Shown here one piece after another: positions 32,407-41,884 of a stretch of 64,000 bases of DNA. Below the pieces are notes generated by a model that was not told the DNA's origin, did no database searches, and saw only the letters and a list, made by a program, of their open reading frames with translations. The stretch lies in NCBI RefSeq assembly GCF_028657905.1, contig NZ_CP117782.1, forward strand, positions 868,001-932,000, in the 5' to 3' direction. How positions within the stretch are numbered: the stretch's first letter is position 1; each line of letters begins with the position of its first letter. Made by a program: the position numbers and the translations under genes. This stretch comes from Burkholderia sp. FERM BP-3421. Its GTDB lineage: Bacteria > Pseudomonadota > Gammaproteobacteria > Burkholderiales > Burkholderiaceae.

Positions 32407-33981
32407 TCACGACGAGCAGCTCACCGCGAGCGAGCCGGCCCAGTCCGGCGGCAGCGCGGCATACGCGTCGTATTCCGGCTGTTCGTCGAACGGGCGGCTC
32501 AGCACCTGGGCGAGGCGCTCGAGTTCCGAGAAATCGCGTTCCTGCGCGCGGCGGATCGCCGTCTCCGCGAGATGGTTGCGCAGCACGTACTTCGGGTTCA
32601 CGCGGTTCATCGCGGCGGCGCGCGCCGCGTCGTCGCGCGTTTCGAGCGCGAGGCGCGCGCGGTAGCGCCCGGCCCACTGGTCGAACGCCTCGCGGTCGAT
32701 GAACAGGTCGCGCACCGCCGCATCGGCATGCGGGTCGTGCTTCGACACATGCGCGAGCCGGCGGAACGTCAGCGTGAAATCGGCGCGGCCCGCGTGCATC
32801 ACCTCGAGCAGCTGGTTCGAGAGCGCGGCGTCGTCGTCGTGCGCGTGTTCGAGCCCGAGCTTGGCGCGCATCGCGCGTTCTAGCGCGGGGCCGAAGTGTT
32901 CCGGGAAGCGGGCGAGCACGGCCTGCGCGTCGTCGACCGCGCGCTCGGCGCGCGCGTCCTCGTCCGATGCGTCGTGCTGCAGGCCGATCAGCGGCAGCAG
33001 CGCCTGCGCGAGGCAGAAGCAGTTCCAGTGCGCGATGCGCGGCTGCATCCGGTACGCGTAGCGGCCCTGCGAATCGGAGTGGTTGCAGATGTGGTTCGCG
33101 TCGAACGCGTCGATGAAGCCGAACGGGCCGTAGTCGAGCGTGACGCCGAGAATCGACATGTTGTCGGTGTTCAGCACGCCGTGGCAGAAGCCGACCGCCT
33201 GCCACTGCGCGACCAGCGCGGCCGTGCGCTGCATCACCGCGTCGAGCAGCGCGAGGTACGGGTCGTCGGCGTCTCGGCAGGCCGGGTAGAAGCGCGCGAT
33301 CACGTGGTCGGCGAGCGCGCGCAGCAGGTCGGGGCGGTCGTTCGAGAAGAAGTGCTCGAAATGCCCGAAGCGCACGAAGCTCTCCGCGACCCGCGTGACC
33401 ACCGCCGCGGTCTCGATTTCCTCGCGCGCCACGGGATGGTCGGAGCCGATCACGGTCAGCGCGCGGGTCGTCGGGATGCCGAGATGGTGCAGCGCCTCCG
33501 AACCGAGGAATTCGCGGATCGACGAACGCAGCACCGCGCGGCCGTCGCCCATCCGCGAGTACGGGGTGCGGCCCGCCCCCTTGAGCTGCAGCTCGTAGCG
33601 GCGGCCGTCGTGCCCGATCTCGCCGAGCCCGATCGCCCGGCCGTCGCCGAGCTGCCCCGCCCAGACGCCGAACTGGTGGCCCGAGTAGACGGTCGCGTAC
33701 GGCTGCGACGCGGCGGGCCAGGCGCGCGTCGGGTTGCCGCAGAACAGCTCGGCGAAGCCGGGGTCGCGGCACACCGCGGGGTCGAGCCCGAGCATGCGCG
33801 CGGCGTCGTCGGAGAAGCCGACCACGTAGGGCGCGGGCAGCGGTGCGGCGGGCAGGCGCGTCAGGAACTCGGCGCCGAGCGCGAGGAACGCGTCGTCGCG
33901 CGGCGCCGCGAGCGACGCGGCGAGATCGGGGAGGGTGGCCGACAGCGCGGCCTCGCTTCTGGAAAACGACATGTTGATCAT
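32407..33981 (-). CDS. selO: Protein adenylyltransferase SelO (YdiU family)
   Basis: A 524-residue pseudokinase-fold enzyme that transfers AMP from ATP to Ser, Thr or Tyr of target proteins and is linked to oxidative stress. Recognisable are YSGHQFGVWAGQLGDGRAIG, the ATP-site LQLKGAGRTPYSRMGDGRAV, and the metal-binding VGFCHGVLNTDNMSILGVTL with DYGPFGF. Length is normal. The start is 33981, or 33972 if MSFSR is used. It is followed by msrB, a partner that fits its redox role. It diverges from the acyl-CoA ligase gene. Confidence 0.95.
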   Translation of the reverse strand: MINMSFSRSEAALSATLPDLAASLAAPRDDAFLALGAEFLTRLPAAPLPAPYVVGFSDDAARMLGLDPAVCRDPGFAELFCGNPTRAWPAASQPYATVYSGHQFGVWAGQLGDGRAIGLGEIGHDGRRYELQLKGAGRTPYSRMGDGRAVLRSSIREFLGSEALHHLGIPTTRALTVIGSDHPVAREEIETAAVVTRVAESFVRFGHFEHFFSNDRPDLLRALADHVIARFYPACRDADDPYLALLDAVMQRTAALVAQWQAVGFCHGVLNTDNMSILGVTLDYGPFGFIDAFDANHICNHSDSQGRYAYRMQPRIAHWNCFCLAQALLPLIGLQHDASDEDARAERAVDDAQAVLARFPEHFGPALERAMRAKLGLEHAHDDDAALSNQLLEVMHAGRADFTLTFRRLAHVSKHDPHADAAVRDLFIDREAFDQWAGRYRARLALETRDDAARAAAMNRVNPKYVLRNHLAETAIRRAQERDFSELERLAQVLSRPFDEQPEYDAYAALPPDWAGSLAVSCSS

Positions 33982-34088
33982 ATGAAAGTAAGCCGATATT
34001 GTAATTCCGCGCCGCGCGGGCTGCTTGGCCGCGCGGCGCGCCGCATGCAGCCGACCGATTCGCCGGATCCTCCTGGGAGAACAAGACG

Positions 34089-35732
34089 ATGGGCAAGCCG
34101 TTGCTGGGCCAGATGATGGAAATGCCGCTGCTGGTGTCGTCGCTGATCGCGCACGCCGCGCGCCACGCGGGCGACGTCGAGATCGTGTCGCGGCGCATCG
34201 AGGGCGACCTGCACCGCTATACCTATCGCGACTGCGAACGGCGTTCCAAACAGCTCGCCCAGGCGCTGACCCGCCTCGGCGCGGGCCAGGGCGACCGGAT
34301 TGGAACGCTGGCCTGGAACGGCTACCGGCACCTCGAAGCCTATTACGGCGTCGGCGGGATGGGCGCGGTCTGCCACACGATCAACCCGCGCCTGTTTCCC
34401 GAGCAGATCGCCTACATCATCAACCACGCGGCCGATCGCTACGTGCTGTTCGATCTCAACTTCGCGCCGCTGGTCGACGCGCTCGCGCCGCAGTGCCCGC
34501 AGGTGGAAGGCTGGATCGCGCTGACCGACGCCGCGCACCTGCCGGGCGGGGCGACCCCTTTCCTCTGCTACGAAACGCTGCTCGCGGCCGAGGACGGCGA
34601 CTACGCGTGGCCGCTGCTCGACGAGCGGCAGGCGGTCGGGCTCTGCTACACCTCGGGCACGACCGGCAATCCGAAGGGCGCGCTGTACTCGCACCGCTCG
34701 ACCGTGCTGCACGCGTGGGGCGCGGCGCTGCCCAACGCGATGGCGCTGTCGGCGCGCGACGCGGTGATGCCGGTCGTGCCGATGTTCCACGTGAATGCGT
34801 GGGGGCTGCCGTATGCCTGCCCGCTCGCGGGCAGCAAGCTCGTGTTCCCGGGCAAGGATCTCGACGGCAAGTCGCTGTACGCGCTGATCGAGGGGGAGCG
34901 CGTGACCTACTCGGCGGGCGTGCCGACGGTGTGGCTCGGCCTGCTCAACTACATGCGCGAGGCCGGCGTGCGCTTTTCGTCGCTCGATCGCACGGTGATC
35001 GGCGGCTCCGCGTGCCCGCCCGCGATGCTGAACACGTTCCAGGACGAATACGGCGTCCGCGTGATCCACGCGTGGGGGATGACCGAACTGTCGCCGCTCG
35101 GCACGCTCGCGACGCTCGACTGGGCGCAGTCGCAGCGGCCGCGCGAGGCGCAGCGGCGTCTGCTGGAGAAGCAGGGGCGGGTGATCTACGGCATCGACAT
35201 GCGGATCGTCGACGACGCGGGCCGCGAGCTGCCGCACGACGGCGTCGCGTTCGGCGAGCTGCAGGTGCGCGGGCCGTGGGTGATCGACCGCTATTTCGGG
35301 GTGGATGCGTCGCCGCTCGTCGACGGCTGGTTCCCGACCGGCGACGTCGCGACCATCGACGCGGACGGCTTCCTGCAGATCACCGACCGCAGCAAGGACG
35401 TGATCAAGTCGGGCGGCGAGTGGATCAGCTCGATCGACCTGGAGAACGTCGCGATCGCGCACCCCGCCGTGGCCGAGGCCGCGTGCATCGCGTGCGCGCA
35501 TCCGAAGTGGACCGAGCGGCCTTTGCTGGTCGTGGTGCCGCGGCCGGGCGCGACGGTGTCGCGCGAGGAGCTGCTCGCGTTCTTCGACGGCAAGGTCGCG
35601 AAATGGTGGGTTCCCGACGACGTCGTATTCGTCGACGAGCTGCCGCATACCGCCACCGGCAAGCTGCAGAAGCTCAAGCTGCGCGAGCGCTTCCGCGACC
35701 ACGTGCTGCCGACGACACAGGGCGCCGCCTAG
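34089..35732 (+). CDS. Medium/long-chain acyl-CoA ligase (AlkK type)
   Basis: A 547-residue AMP-forming synthetase that activates fatty acids with ATP and coenzyme A. The P-loop-like motif is CYTSGTTGNPKGALYSH. The adenylate-binding block is HAWGMTELSPLGT, and the hinge and C-terminal domain show DGWFPTGDVATIDADGFL, DRSKDVIKSGGEWISS and the catalytic Lys in LPHTATGKLQKLKLRE. Similarity by motif spacing is to AlkK/FadD3-like medium-chain enzymes rather than E. coli FadD. It starts a rightward group of fatty-acid degradation genes. AMP-ligases are promiscuous, so the chain length is an inference. Confidence 0.9.
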   Translation: MGKPLLGQMMEMPLLVSSLIAHAARHAGDVEIVSRRIEGDLHRYTYRDCERRSKQLAQALTRLGAGQGDRIGTLAWNGYRHLEAYYGVGGMGAVCHTINPRLFPEQIAYIINHAADRYVLFDLNFAPLVDALAPQCPQVEGWIALTDAAHLPGGATPFLCYETLLAAEDGDYAWPLLDERQAVGLCYTSGTTGNPKGALYSHRSTVLHAWGAALPNAMALSARDAVMPVVPMFHVNAWGLPYACPLAGSKLVFPGKDLDGKSLYALIEGERVTYSAGVPTVWLGLLNYMREAGVRFSSLDRTVIGGSACPPAMLNTFQDEYGVRVIHAWGMTELSPLGTLATLDWAQSQRPREAQRRLLEKQGRVIYGIDMRIVDDAGRELPHDGVAFGELQVRGPWVIDRYFGVDASPLVDGWFPTGDVATIDADGFLQITDRSKDVIKSGGEWISSIDLENVAIAHPAVAEAACIACAHPKWTERPLLVVVPRPGATVSREELLAFFDGKVAKWWVPDDVVFVDELPHTATGKLQKLKLRERFRDHVLPTTQGAA

Positions 35733-35779
35733 GCCCGGCGGCGGTCCGCCCCGGGACGCGATGGACAGCCCGAGGTGAA

Positions 35780-35809
35780 TTGAACGATCGTTCTTTTTTG
35801 ATGTATCCT
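35780..35809 (+). promoter_or_regulatory. Promoter with overlapping palindromic operator ahead of the FadB-like gene
   Basis: A perfect 12-bp palindrome, GAACGATCGTTC (35782-35793), overlaps the likely -35 TTGAAC (35780-35785); an 18-bp spacer and -10 TATCCT (35804-35809) follow. Palindromes of this kind bind TetR-family repressors that control fatty-acid and branched-chain catabolism in betaproteobacteria, such as FadP/PsrA/LiuR. That link is from family knowledge; the regulator gene is not in the window. Confidence 0.6.
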
Positions 35810-35931
35810 GCCTCCTGTATTCCGACGCGCGGCGCTTGGCCGCGAGCGGCGCCCCCGGCCGCTCATGGACGCACGATCGCCGCATAGCAGGCGCGCTGCC
35901 ACGGCGCGCGCAACCGCATGGAGGCAGACAG

Positions 35932-38016
35932 ATGGCAGTGGACTACACGACTCGCGACGGCGTCGCCGTCATCACGCTCGACAATCCGCCCGTCAACGGG
36001 CTCGGCCTGTCGACCCGGCTCGGCGTCATGGAGGGGCTCGAACGCGCGCAGCGCGATCCGGCGGTGGCCGCGATCGTGCTGACGGGCGCGGGCCGGGCCT
36101 TCTCGGGCGGCGCGGACATCACCGAATTCAACACGCCGAAGGTGCTCCAGGAGCCGACGCTGCACACCGTGATCGACGCGGTGGAGTCGAGCCCGAAGCC
36201 CGTGGTGGCCGCGCTGCACAGCGTGGTGATGGGCGGCGGCCTCGAACTCGCGCTCGCCGCGCACTACCGGATCGCGGCGGGCGGCGCGCAGATCGCGCTG
36301 CCCGAGGTCAAGCTCGGCCTCCTGCCGGGCGCGGGCGGCACCCAGCGCCTGCCGCGCGCGGTCGGCCTCGAAACCGCGCTCAACATGATCGTGTCGGGCG
36401 CGCCGGTGCCGTCCGAGCAGCTCGCGAAAAGCGGCCTGTTCGACGAACTCGCGGAAGGTGATCTCGCGGCCGCCGCGCTCGCGTTCGCGCGCAAGGTCGG
36501 CGCGGTGGTCGGGCCGCATCCGCGCGTGCGCGACCGGCCGATCGTGCACGACAACGCGGCCGGTTTCATCCAGTTCGCGCGCAACAGCGCGAAAGCCGCC
36601 GCGCCACATTTCCCGGCACCGCACCGCTGCATCGACGCGATCGAGGCCGGCGTGCAGCTCGGTTTCGACAAGGGGCTCGCGGCGGAACGGGCAGGCTTCC
36701 TCGCGCTGATCATGACGCCCGAGAGCCGCGCGCTGCGCCACGCGTTCTTCGGCGAGCGCGCGGCCGCGAAGATCCCCGACGTGTCGGCGGCCACGCCGAC
36801 GCGCGCGATCGAGACGGTCGCGGTGATCGGCGCCGGCACGATGGGCGGCGGCATCACGATGAATTTCCTCAACGCGGGGCTGCCGGTCACGCTGCTCGAA
36901 ACCAGCCAGGAGGCGCTCGACCGCGGGCTCGCGACGATCCGCCGCAACTACGACGCGCAGGTGCAGAAGGGCAAGCTGACCGAGGCGAAGCGCGACGCGC
37001 GGCTCGCGCTGATCCGGCCGACGCTGTCGTATGCGGATCTCGCGCAGGCGGACCTGATCATCGAGGCGGTGTTCGAGGAGCTGGGCGTGAAGGAACAGGT
37101 GTTCCGCCGGCTCGACGAAGTCGCGAAGCCGGGCGCGATCCTCGCCTCGAACACCTCGACGCTCGACGTCAACAAGATCGCCGCGTTCACGAAGCGGCCG
37201 CAGGACGTGATCGGGCTGCACTTCTTCAGCCCGGCGAACGTGATGAAGCTGCTGGAGGTGGTGCGCGGCGACGCGACCGCGAAGGACGTGCTCGCCACCG
37301 TGATGCAGCTCGCCAAGAAGATCCGCAAGACCGCCGTGGTGTCGGGCGTGTGCGACGGCTTCATCGGCAACCGGATGATCGAGCAGTATCTGCGGCAGGC
37401 GCTGTTCATGCTGGAGGAGGGCGCGCTGCCGGCGCAGGTCGACCGCGCGATCGAGAAGTTCGGTTTCGCGATGGGGCCGTTCCGGATGAGTGACCTGGCC
37501 GGCAACGACATCGGCTGGGCGATCCGCAAGCGCCGCTATGTCGAGCAGCCGGATTTCCAGTACTCGAAGATCGCGGATCGCCTGTGCGAGCTGGGCCGCT
37601 TCGGGCAGAAGACCGGCGCGGGCTGGTACGACTACGTGCCGGGCGCGCGCCAGGCGAAACCGTCGGCGCTCGTCGACGAGCTGGTGGTCGGCTATTCGAA
37701 GGAGCGCGGCGTCGAGCGGCGCCGCATCGGCGACGACGAGATCGTCGAGCGGCTCGTCTATGCGCTCGTCAACGAGGGCGCGAAGATCCTCGAGGAGAAG
37801 ATCGCGTCGAAGGCCTCCGACATCGACATGGTGTACCTGACCGGCTACGGCTTTCCGCTGTGGCGCGGCGGCCCGATGCTGTACGCGGACACGGTCGGCC
37901 TCTACAACGTCGAGCGGGCGATCCGCCGCTACGCGGCGGCCCCGAACGGCGACGCGTGGCGGATCGCGCCGTCGATCGCCGCGCTCGCGCAGGACGGGCG
38001 CGGTTTCAACGCCTGA
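35932..38016 (+). CDS. FadB-like enoyl-CoA hydratase / 3-hydroxyacyl-CoA dehydrogenase fusion
   Basis: A 694-residue bifunctional beta-oxidation enzyme. The N-terminal crotonase domain (about 1-190) has GAGRAFSGGADI, and the catalytic Glu positions lie in VVMGGGLELALAAHY and IALPEVKLGLLPGAGGTQRL. The dehydrogenase part (about 295-690) has the NAD motif VAVIGAGTMGGGITMNFLNA, VFEELGVKEQVF, and the catalytic His in VIGLHFFSPANVMKLLEVV, then CDGFIGNRM. It hydrates and oxidises acyl-CoA intermediates in the cytoplasm. Its promoter carries a TetR-type palindrome. The matching thiolase lies two genes downstream. Confidence 0.95.
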   Translation: MAVDYTTRDGVAVITLDNPPVNGLGLSTRLGVMEGLERAQRDPAVAAIVLTGAGRAFSGGADITEFNTPKVLQEPTLHTVIDAVESSPKPVVAALHSVVMGGGLELALAAHYRIAAGGAQIALPEVKLGLLPGAGGTQRLPRAVGLETALNMIVSGAPVPSEQLAKSGLFDELAEGDLAAAALAFARKVGAVVGPHPRVRDRPIVHDNAAGFIQFARNSAKAAAPHFPAPHRCIDAIEAGVQLGFDKGLAAERAGFLALIMTPESRALRHAFFGERAAAKIPDVSAATPTRAIETVAVIGAGTMGGGITMNFLNAGLPVTLLETSQEALDRGLATIRRNYDAQVQKGKLTEAKRDARLALIRPTLSYADLAQADLIIEAVFEELGVKEQVFRRLDEVAKPGAILASNTSTLDVNKIAAFTKRPQDVIGLHFFSPANVMKLLEVVRGDATAKDVLATVMQLAKKIRKTAVVSGVCDGFIGNRMIEQYLRQALFMLEEGALPAQVDRAIEKFGFAMGPFRMSDLAGNDIGWAIRKRRYVEQPDFQYSKIADRLCELGRFGQKTGAGWYDYVPGARQAKPSALVDELVVGYSKERGVERRRIGDDEIVERLVYALVNEGAKILEEKIASKASDIDMVYLTGYGFPLWRGGPMLYADTVGLYNVERAIRRYAAAPNGDAWRIAPSIAALAQDGRGFNA

Positions 38017-38048
38017 CGCGGCCGCGCGATCCATCCGCAAGGAGACGC

Positions 38049-38678
38049 ATGATGAAACGCAGTGACGAGGTTCTGCTCGTGATCGACGTGCAGAACGACT
38101 TCATGCCGGGCGGCCCGCTCGCGGTCGCCGACGGCGACGCGGTGGTGCCGGTCGTGAACCGGCTCGCCGCGGCCTTCGGGCACGTGGTGCTGACGCAGGA
38201 CTGGCATCCGGCCGGCCACGTGTCGTTCGCGGCCAATCATCCGGGCCGCGAGGCTTTCTCGACGATCGCCCTGCCTTACGGCGAGCAGGTGCTGTGGCCC
38301 ACGCACTGCGTGCAGGACACGGACGGCGCGGCGCTGCATCGCGACCTCGCGATCCCGCACGCGCGCCTCGTGATCCGCAAGGGGCACCACGCGGACGTCG
38401 ACAGCTACTCGGCCTTCGTCGAGGCCGACGGCCGGACGCCGACCGGGTTGGCCGGCTATCTGCGCGAGCTGGGCGTGAAACGCGTGTGGTGCTGCGGCCT
38501 CGCGACCGACTATTGCGTCGCGTGGTCCGCGCAGGACGCGCGCAAGGCGGGCTTCGACGCCCTCGTGATCGAGGACGCCTGCCGCGCGATCGATCGCGAC
38601 GGCTCGCTCGAACGCGCCTGGCGCAACCTGCGCGACGCGGGGGTGGCGCGCGTCACGTCCGCGGATGCGCTCGCATGA
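38049..38678 (+). CDS. pncA: Nicotinamidase / pyrazinamidase
   Basis: A 209-residue cysteine hydrolase that deamidates nicotinamide to nicotinate in NAD salvage. The catalytic Asp is in VIDVQNDFMPGG, the metal site in QDWHPAGHVSFAANH, the Lys in VIRKGHH and the nucleophile Cys in GLATDYCVAWSA. All triad and metal residues are present. It has a strong AAGGAG site and starts 33 bp after the FadB-like gene, inside a beta-oxidation unit. Supplying NAD for the dehydrogenase step is an attractive but unproven reason. Confidence 0.94.
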   Translation: MMKRSDEVLLVIDVQNDFMPGGPLAVADGDAVVPVVNRLAAAFGHVVLTQDWHPAGHVSFAANHPGREAFSTIALPYGEQVLWPTHCVQDTDGAALHRDLAIPHARLVIRKGHHADVDSYSAFVEADGRTPTGLAGYLRELGVKRVWCCGLATDYCVAWSAQDARKAGFDALVIEDACRAIDRDGSLERAWRNLRDAGVARVTSADALA

Positions 38679-38723
38679 CGCGGCCCCTTCCCATTTGCCG
38701 GAACACGTTTTCAGGAGACAGGC

Positions 38724-39902
38724 ATGACTGAAGCCGTAATCGTATCGACCGCCCGCACCGGGCTCGCGAAATCCTGGCGCGGCGCGCTCAACATGACGCA
38801 TGGCGCGACGCTGGGCGGCCACGTGGTCGCGGCCGCCGTCGCCCGCGCGCAGATCGACCCGGACAGCGTCGAGGATGTGCTGATCGGCTGCGCGAACCCC
38901 GAGGGCGCGACGGGCGGCAACATCGCGCGTCAGATCGCGCTGCGCGCGGGCTTGCCGGTCGGCGTGCCGGGCATGACCGTGAACCGGTTCTGCTCGTCGG
39001 GTCTGCAGACCATCGCGCTGGCCGCGCAGCGCGTGATCGCGGGCGAGGGCGAGGTGTATGTCGCGGGCGGGGTCGAGTCGATCTCGTGCGTGCAGAACGA
39101 GATGAACCGCCACATGATGATGGAAGGCTGGCTCACCGAGCATAAGCCGGAGATCTACTGGAGCATGTTGCAGACCGCCGAGACCGTCGCGAAGCGCTAC
39201 GGCATCGAGAAAGCGCGCCAGGACGAATACGGCGTGCGTTCGCAGCAGCGCGCGGCGGCCGCGCAGGCGGCCGGGCTGTTCGACGCGGAGATCGTGTCGA
39301 TCACCGTGCGCGCCGGCGTGGCCGACAAGGCCACGGGCCGCCTGTACACGAAGGAGGTCACGTTGTCCGCGGACGAGGGCATCCGTCCTGACACGACGCT
39401 CGACGGCGTGTCGAAGATCCGCTCCGCGGTGCCGGGCGGCGTGATCACGGCCGGCAATGCGAGCCAGTTTTCCGATGGCGCGGCGGCCTGCGTCGTGATG
39501 AATGCGAAACGCGCGGAGCGCGAGGGGCTGCAACCGCTCGGGATCTTCCGCGGTTTCGCGGTGGCCGGCTGCGAGCCCGACGAGATGGGCATCGGGCCGG
39601 TGTTCGCGGTGCCGAAGCTGCTCGCGAAGGCGGGCCTAAAGGTCGGCGACATCGATCTGTGGGAGCTGAACGAGGCGTTCGCGGTGCAGGTGCTCTATTG
39701 TCGCGACACGCTTGGGATTCCCGACGAACGCCTGAACGTGAACGGCGGCGCGATCGCGGTCGGGCATCCGTACGGCGTGTCCGGCGCGCGCCTGACCGGC
39801 CATGCGCTGCTCGAAGGCAAGCGGCGCGGCGCGAAATACGTGGTCGTGACGATGTGCATCGGCGGCGGCCAGGGCGCGGCGGGGTTGTTCGAGATCGTTT
39901 GA
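38724..39902 (+). CDS. Acetyl-CoA acyltransferase (thiolase)
   Basis: A 392-residue type I thiolase that cleaves 3-ketoacyl-CoA with coenzyme A. The nucleophile is Cys90 in NRFCSSGLQT, the general bases are His348 in GHPYGVSGARL and Cys378 in TMCIGGGQGAAG. NEAFAVQVLY is also conserved. It belongs to the FadA/degradative branch by length and motif. It completes the set acyl-CoA ligase, FadB-like fusion, thiolase; an acyl-CoA dehydrogenase is missing from this neighbourhood. Confidence 0.95.
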   Translation: MTEAVIVSTARTGLAKSWRGALNMTHGATLGGHVVAAAVARAQIDPDSVEDVLIGCANPEGATGGNIARQIALRAGLPVGVPGMTVNRFCSSGLQTIALAAQRVIAGEGEVYVAGGVESISCVQNEMNRHMMMEGWLTEHKPEIYWSMLQTAETVAKRYGIEKARQDEYGVRSQQRAAAAQAAGLFDAEIVSITVRAGVADKATGRLYTKEVTLSADEGIRPDTTLDGVSKIRSAVPGGVITAGNASQFSDGAAACVVMNAKRAEREGLQPLGIFRGFAVAGCEPDEMGIGPVFAVPKLLAKAGLKVGDIDLWELNEAFAVQVLYCRDTLGIPDERLNVNGGAIAVGHPYGVSGARLTGHALLEGKRRGAKYVVVTMCIGGGQGAAGLFEIV

Positions 39903-40057
39903 GCGGTCGGTCGGTCGGCGGAGCGTTGCGCGCGGCACACGCCGGCCGGGTTGGGGGCTGTCCCGGACGGGGGGGAACGCGCTAAGATGCCGCTGCGCGG
40001 CGCGCAGCGGCCGCGCGCGATGCTGCTTGTCCACCAGTTGATGACGCGGACCGCCCG

Positions 40058-41884
40058 ATGCCTGCCACCCGGACTTTCCTCAGTGCGTGCTGGTCGATTC
40101 CCGAGGCCGACGGAGAGACGCGCCGGCGTTTGCTGAACCGTCAGCTGCGTCCGCTGTTCCTGATCGTTCCGATTCTCTCGTTGACTCATTGCCTGGCCGC
40201 GATCTGGCTGATCGCCGCGCTGGGCGCCGCGCTCGCGCCGGCGGATGTCGTCGCGTGGAGTATCGGCTTCGTGCTGTGCGAGGCGGCGTGGTCCGCGCAT
40301 GCGCTGACCCGGCTCGCCGCCAGGCGGTCCGGCCGCCGCGCCGACCACACGCGCGGCGATCTCGCGCTTGCCGCGCTGCTGTGCGGCCTGACCGCGCTGT
40401 GGTGCGGCCTCGGGTTGTACCTGAGCACGCCGCGCATCGTCGACGAAGCCGACCGGCTCCTCATCGTCGCCTTCGTCCCCGGGCTGATCGCCACGGGCGT
40501 GCTCGCGAGCATCACGGTGCCCCTCGTGTCGGCGGCCTGGCTCGGCACGCTGACGGTGGCCGCGTGCCTCACGGCGCTTCAACTCGATTACGTGCGCCAC
40601 GGCGTCGGCATCGCGTTCCTGCTGTTGTACGCGGGGATGCTCGCGTCGGCCTTCCTGCTGATCTCGCGGATGTTCGTCGGCCGCGTGCGGGCCGAACTCG
40701 AATCGGCGCGCGAGCGGCGGCTTGCCGAACAGTTGGCGGTGGATCTGCGCTGCCAGAAGGAGATCGCCGAGCAGGCGAGCCAGGCGAAGTCGCGTTTTCT
40801 CGCGGCGGCGAGCCACGATCTGCGCCAGCCCGTCCACGCGCTGAGCCTGTTCGTCGGCGCGCTGCACAGCGTGCCGATGCCGCCCGAGGGCCGGCGGCTC
40901 GTCGAACAGATCGACGCCTCGACGAGCGCGATGGACATCCTGTTCGCGGCGCTCCTGGACATCTCGAAGATCGACGCGGGCGTCGTCGCGGTCGACCGCC
41001 GCGCGTTCCCGATCGACACGGTGCTCGAACGCGTGTGCCGCGATCATCGGGACGACGCGCGGGCCAAGGGCATCGCGCTGTCGCACGTGCGCTGCCGCGC
41101 GTGGATCGACTCCGATCCGACGCTGGTCGAGCGGATCGCGCGCAATCTGGTCGCCAACGCCGTGCGCTATACCGACGCCGGGCGCATCGTGGTCGGCTGC
41201 CGGCGTCGGCGCGGCGGCCGGATCGCGCTGCAGGTCTGGGATACCGGGCGCGGCATTCCGGCGGCGCAGCACGAACGGGTGTTCCACGAGTACTACCAGC
41301 TCGGCAATCCCGAGCGCGACCGCAGCCAGGGGTTGGGACTCGGGCTCGCGATCGTGCGCCGGCTCACGCACTTGATCGGCGCGACGGTGCGGCTGCGTTC
41401 GGCGCCGGGCTGGGGCTCGTGCTTCGAGGTGGGGTTCGCGCGCGCGCCGGAGCGGCCCGCGGAATCGCTCGACGCGGCCAACGAGTCCGACGTGCACGGC
41501 GCGGGCCTCGTGGTCGTGATCGACGACGAGGCGGCGATCCGCCTGGGCATGTCGATCCTGCTGTCGGGCTGGGGCTACGACGTGGTCGCGGCGGGCTCGG
41601 TCGACGAGGCGATCGAGCGGCTCGCCGCGCATGCGCGGCGGCCCGGCCTGTTGCTGTGCGATTTCCGGCTGCGCGGCGGCGAGACCGGGATCGATGCGAT
41701 CCAGCGGCTGCGGACCGAATACAACGAGCCGATTCCGGCAATGCTGATCTCGGGCGACACGGCGGCGGAGCGCCTGCGCGAGGTGCAGGCGAGCGAGTTG
41801 CTGCTGTTGCACAAGCCGGTGCCGAACGACCGATTGCGCACGGCCATTGCGAGGCTGATCGTGATGGAGCCGGAGGAGGGGTAG
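40058..41884 (+). CDS. Hybrid sensor histidine kinase with C-terminal receiver domain
   Basis: A 608-residue membrane sensor. Six hydrophobic segments span about 32-203. A coiled linker leads to the HisKA domain, where FLAAASHDLRQPVHALSLF holds the phospho-acceptor His253. The ATPase domain has Asn363 in ARNLVANAVRYTDAG, Asp395 in VWDTGRGIP and GLGLGLAIVRR. A receiver domain from about 484 has acidic VVVIDDEAA, the phospho-acceptor Asp535 in LLLCDFRLRGG and Lys586 in LHKPVP. It resembles NahK/PAS-less kinases of the SHDLRQP type. No response regulator output gene is next to it. Its last 45 codons are the source of the decayed repeats that follow. Confidence 0.92.
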   Translation: MPATRTFLSACWSIPEADGETRRRLLNRQLRPLFLIVPILSLTHCLAAIWLIAALGAALAPADVVAWSIGFVLCEAAWSAHALTRLAARRSGRRADHTRGDLALAALLCGLTALWCGLGLYLSTPRIVDEADRLLIVAFVPGLIATGVLASITVPLVSAAWLGTLTVAACLTALQLDYVRHGVGIAFLLLYAGMLASAFLLISRMFVGRVRAELESARERRLAEQLAVDLRCQKEIAEQASQAKSRFLAAASHDLRQPVHALSLFVGALHSVPMPPEGRRLVEQIDASTSAMDILFAALLDISKIDAGVVAVDRRAFPIDTVLERVCRDHRDDARAKGIALSHVRCRAWIDSDPTLVERIARNLVANAVRYTDAGRIVVGCRRRRGGRIALQVWDTGRGIPAAQHERVFHEYYQLGNPERDRSQGLGLGLAIVRRLTHLIGATVRLRSAPGWGSCFEVGFARAPERPAESLDAANESDVHGAGLVVVIDDEAAIRLGMSILLSGWGYDVVAAGSVDEAIERLAAHARRPGLLLCDFRLRGGETGIDAIQRLRTEYNEPIPAMLISGDTAAERLREVQASELLLLHKPVPNDRLRTAIARLIVMEPEEG

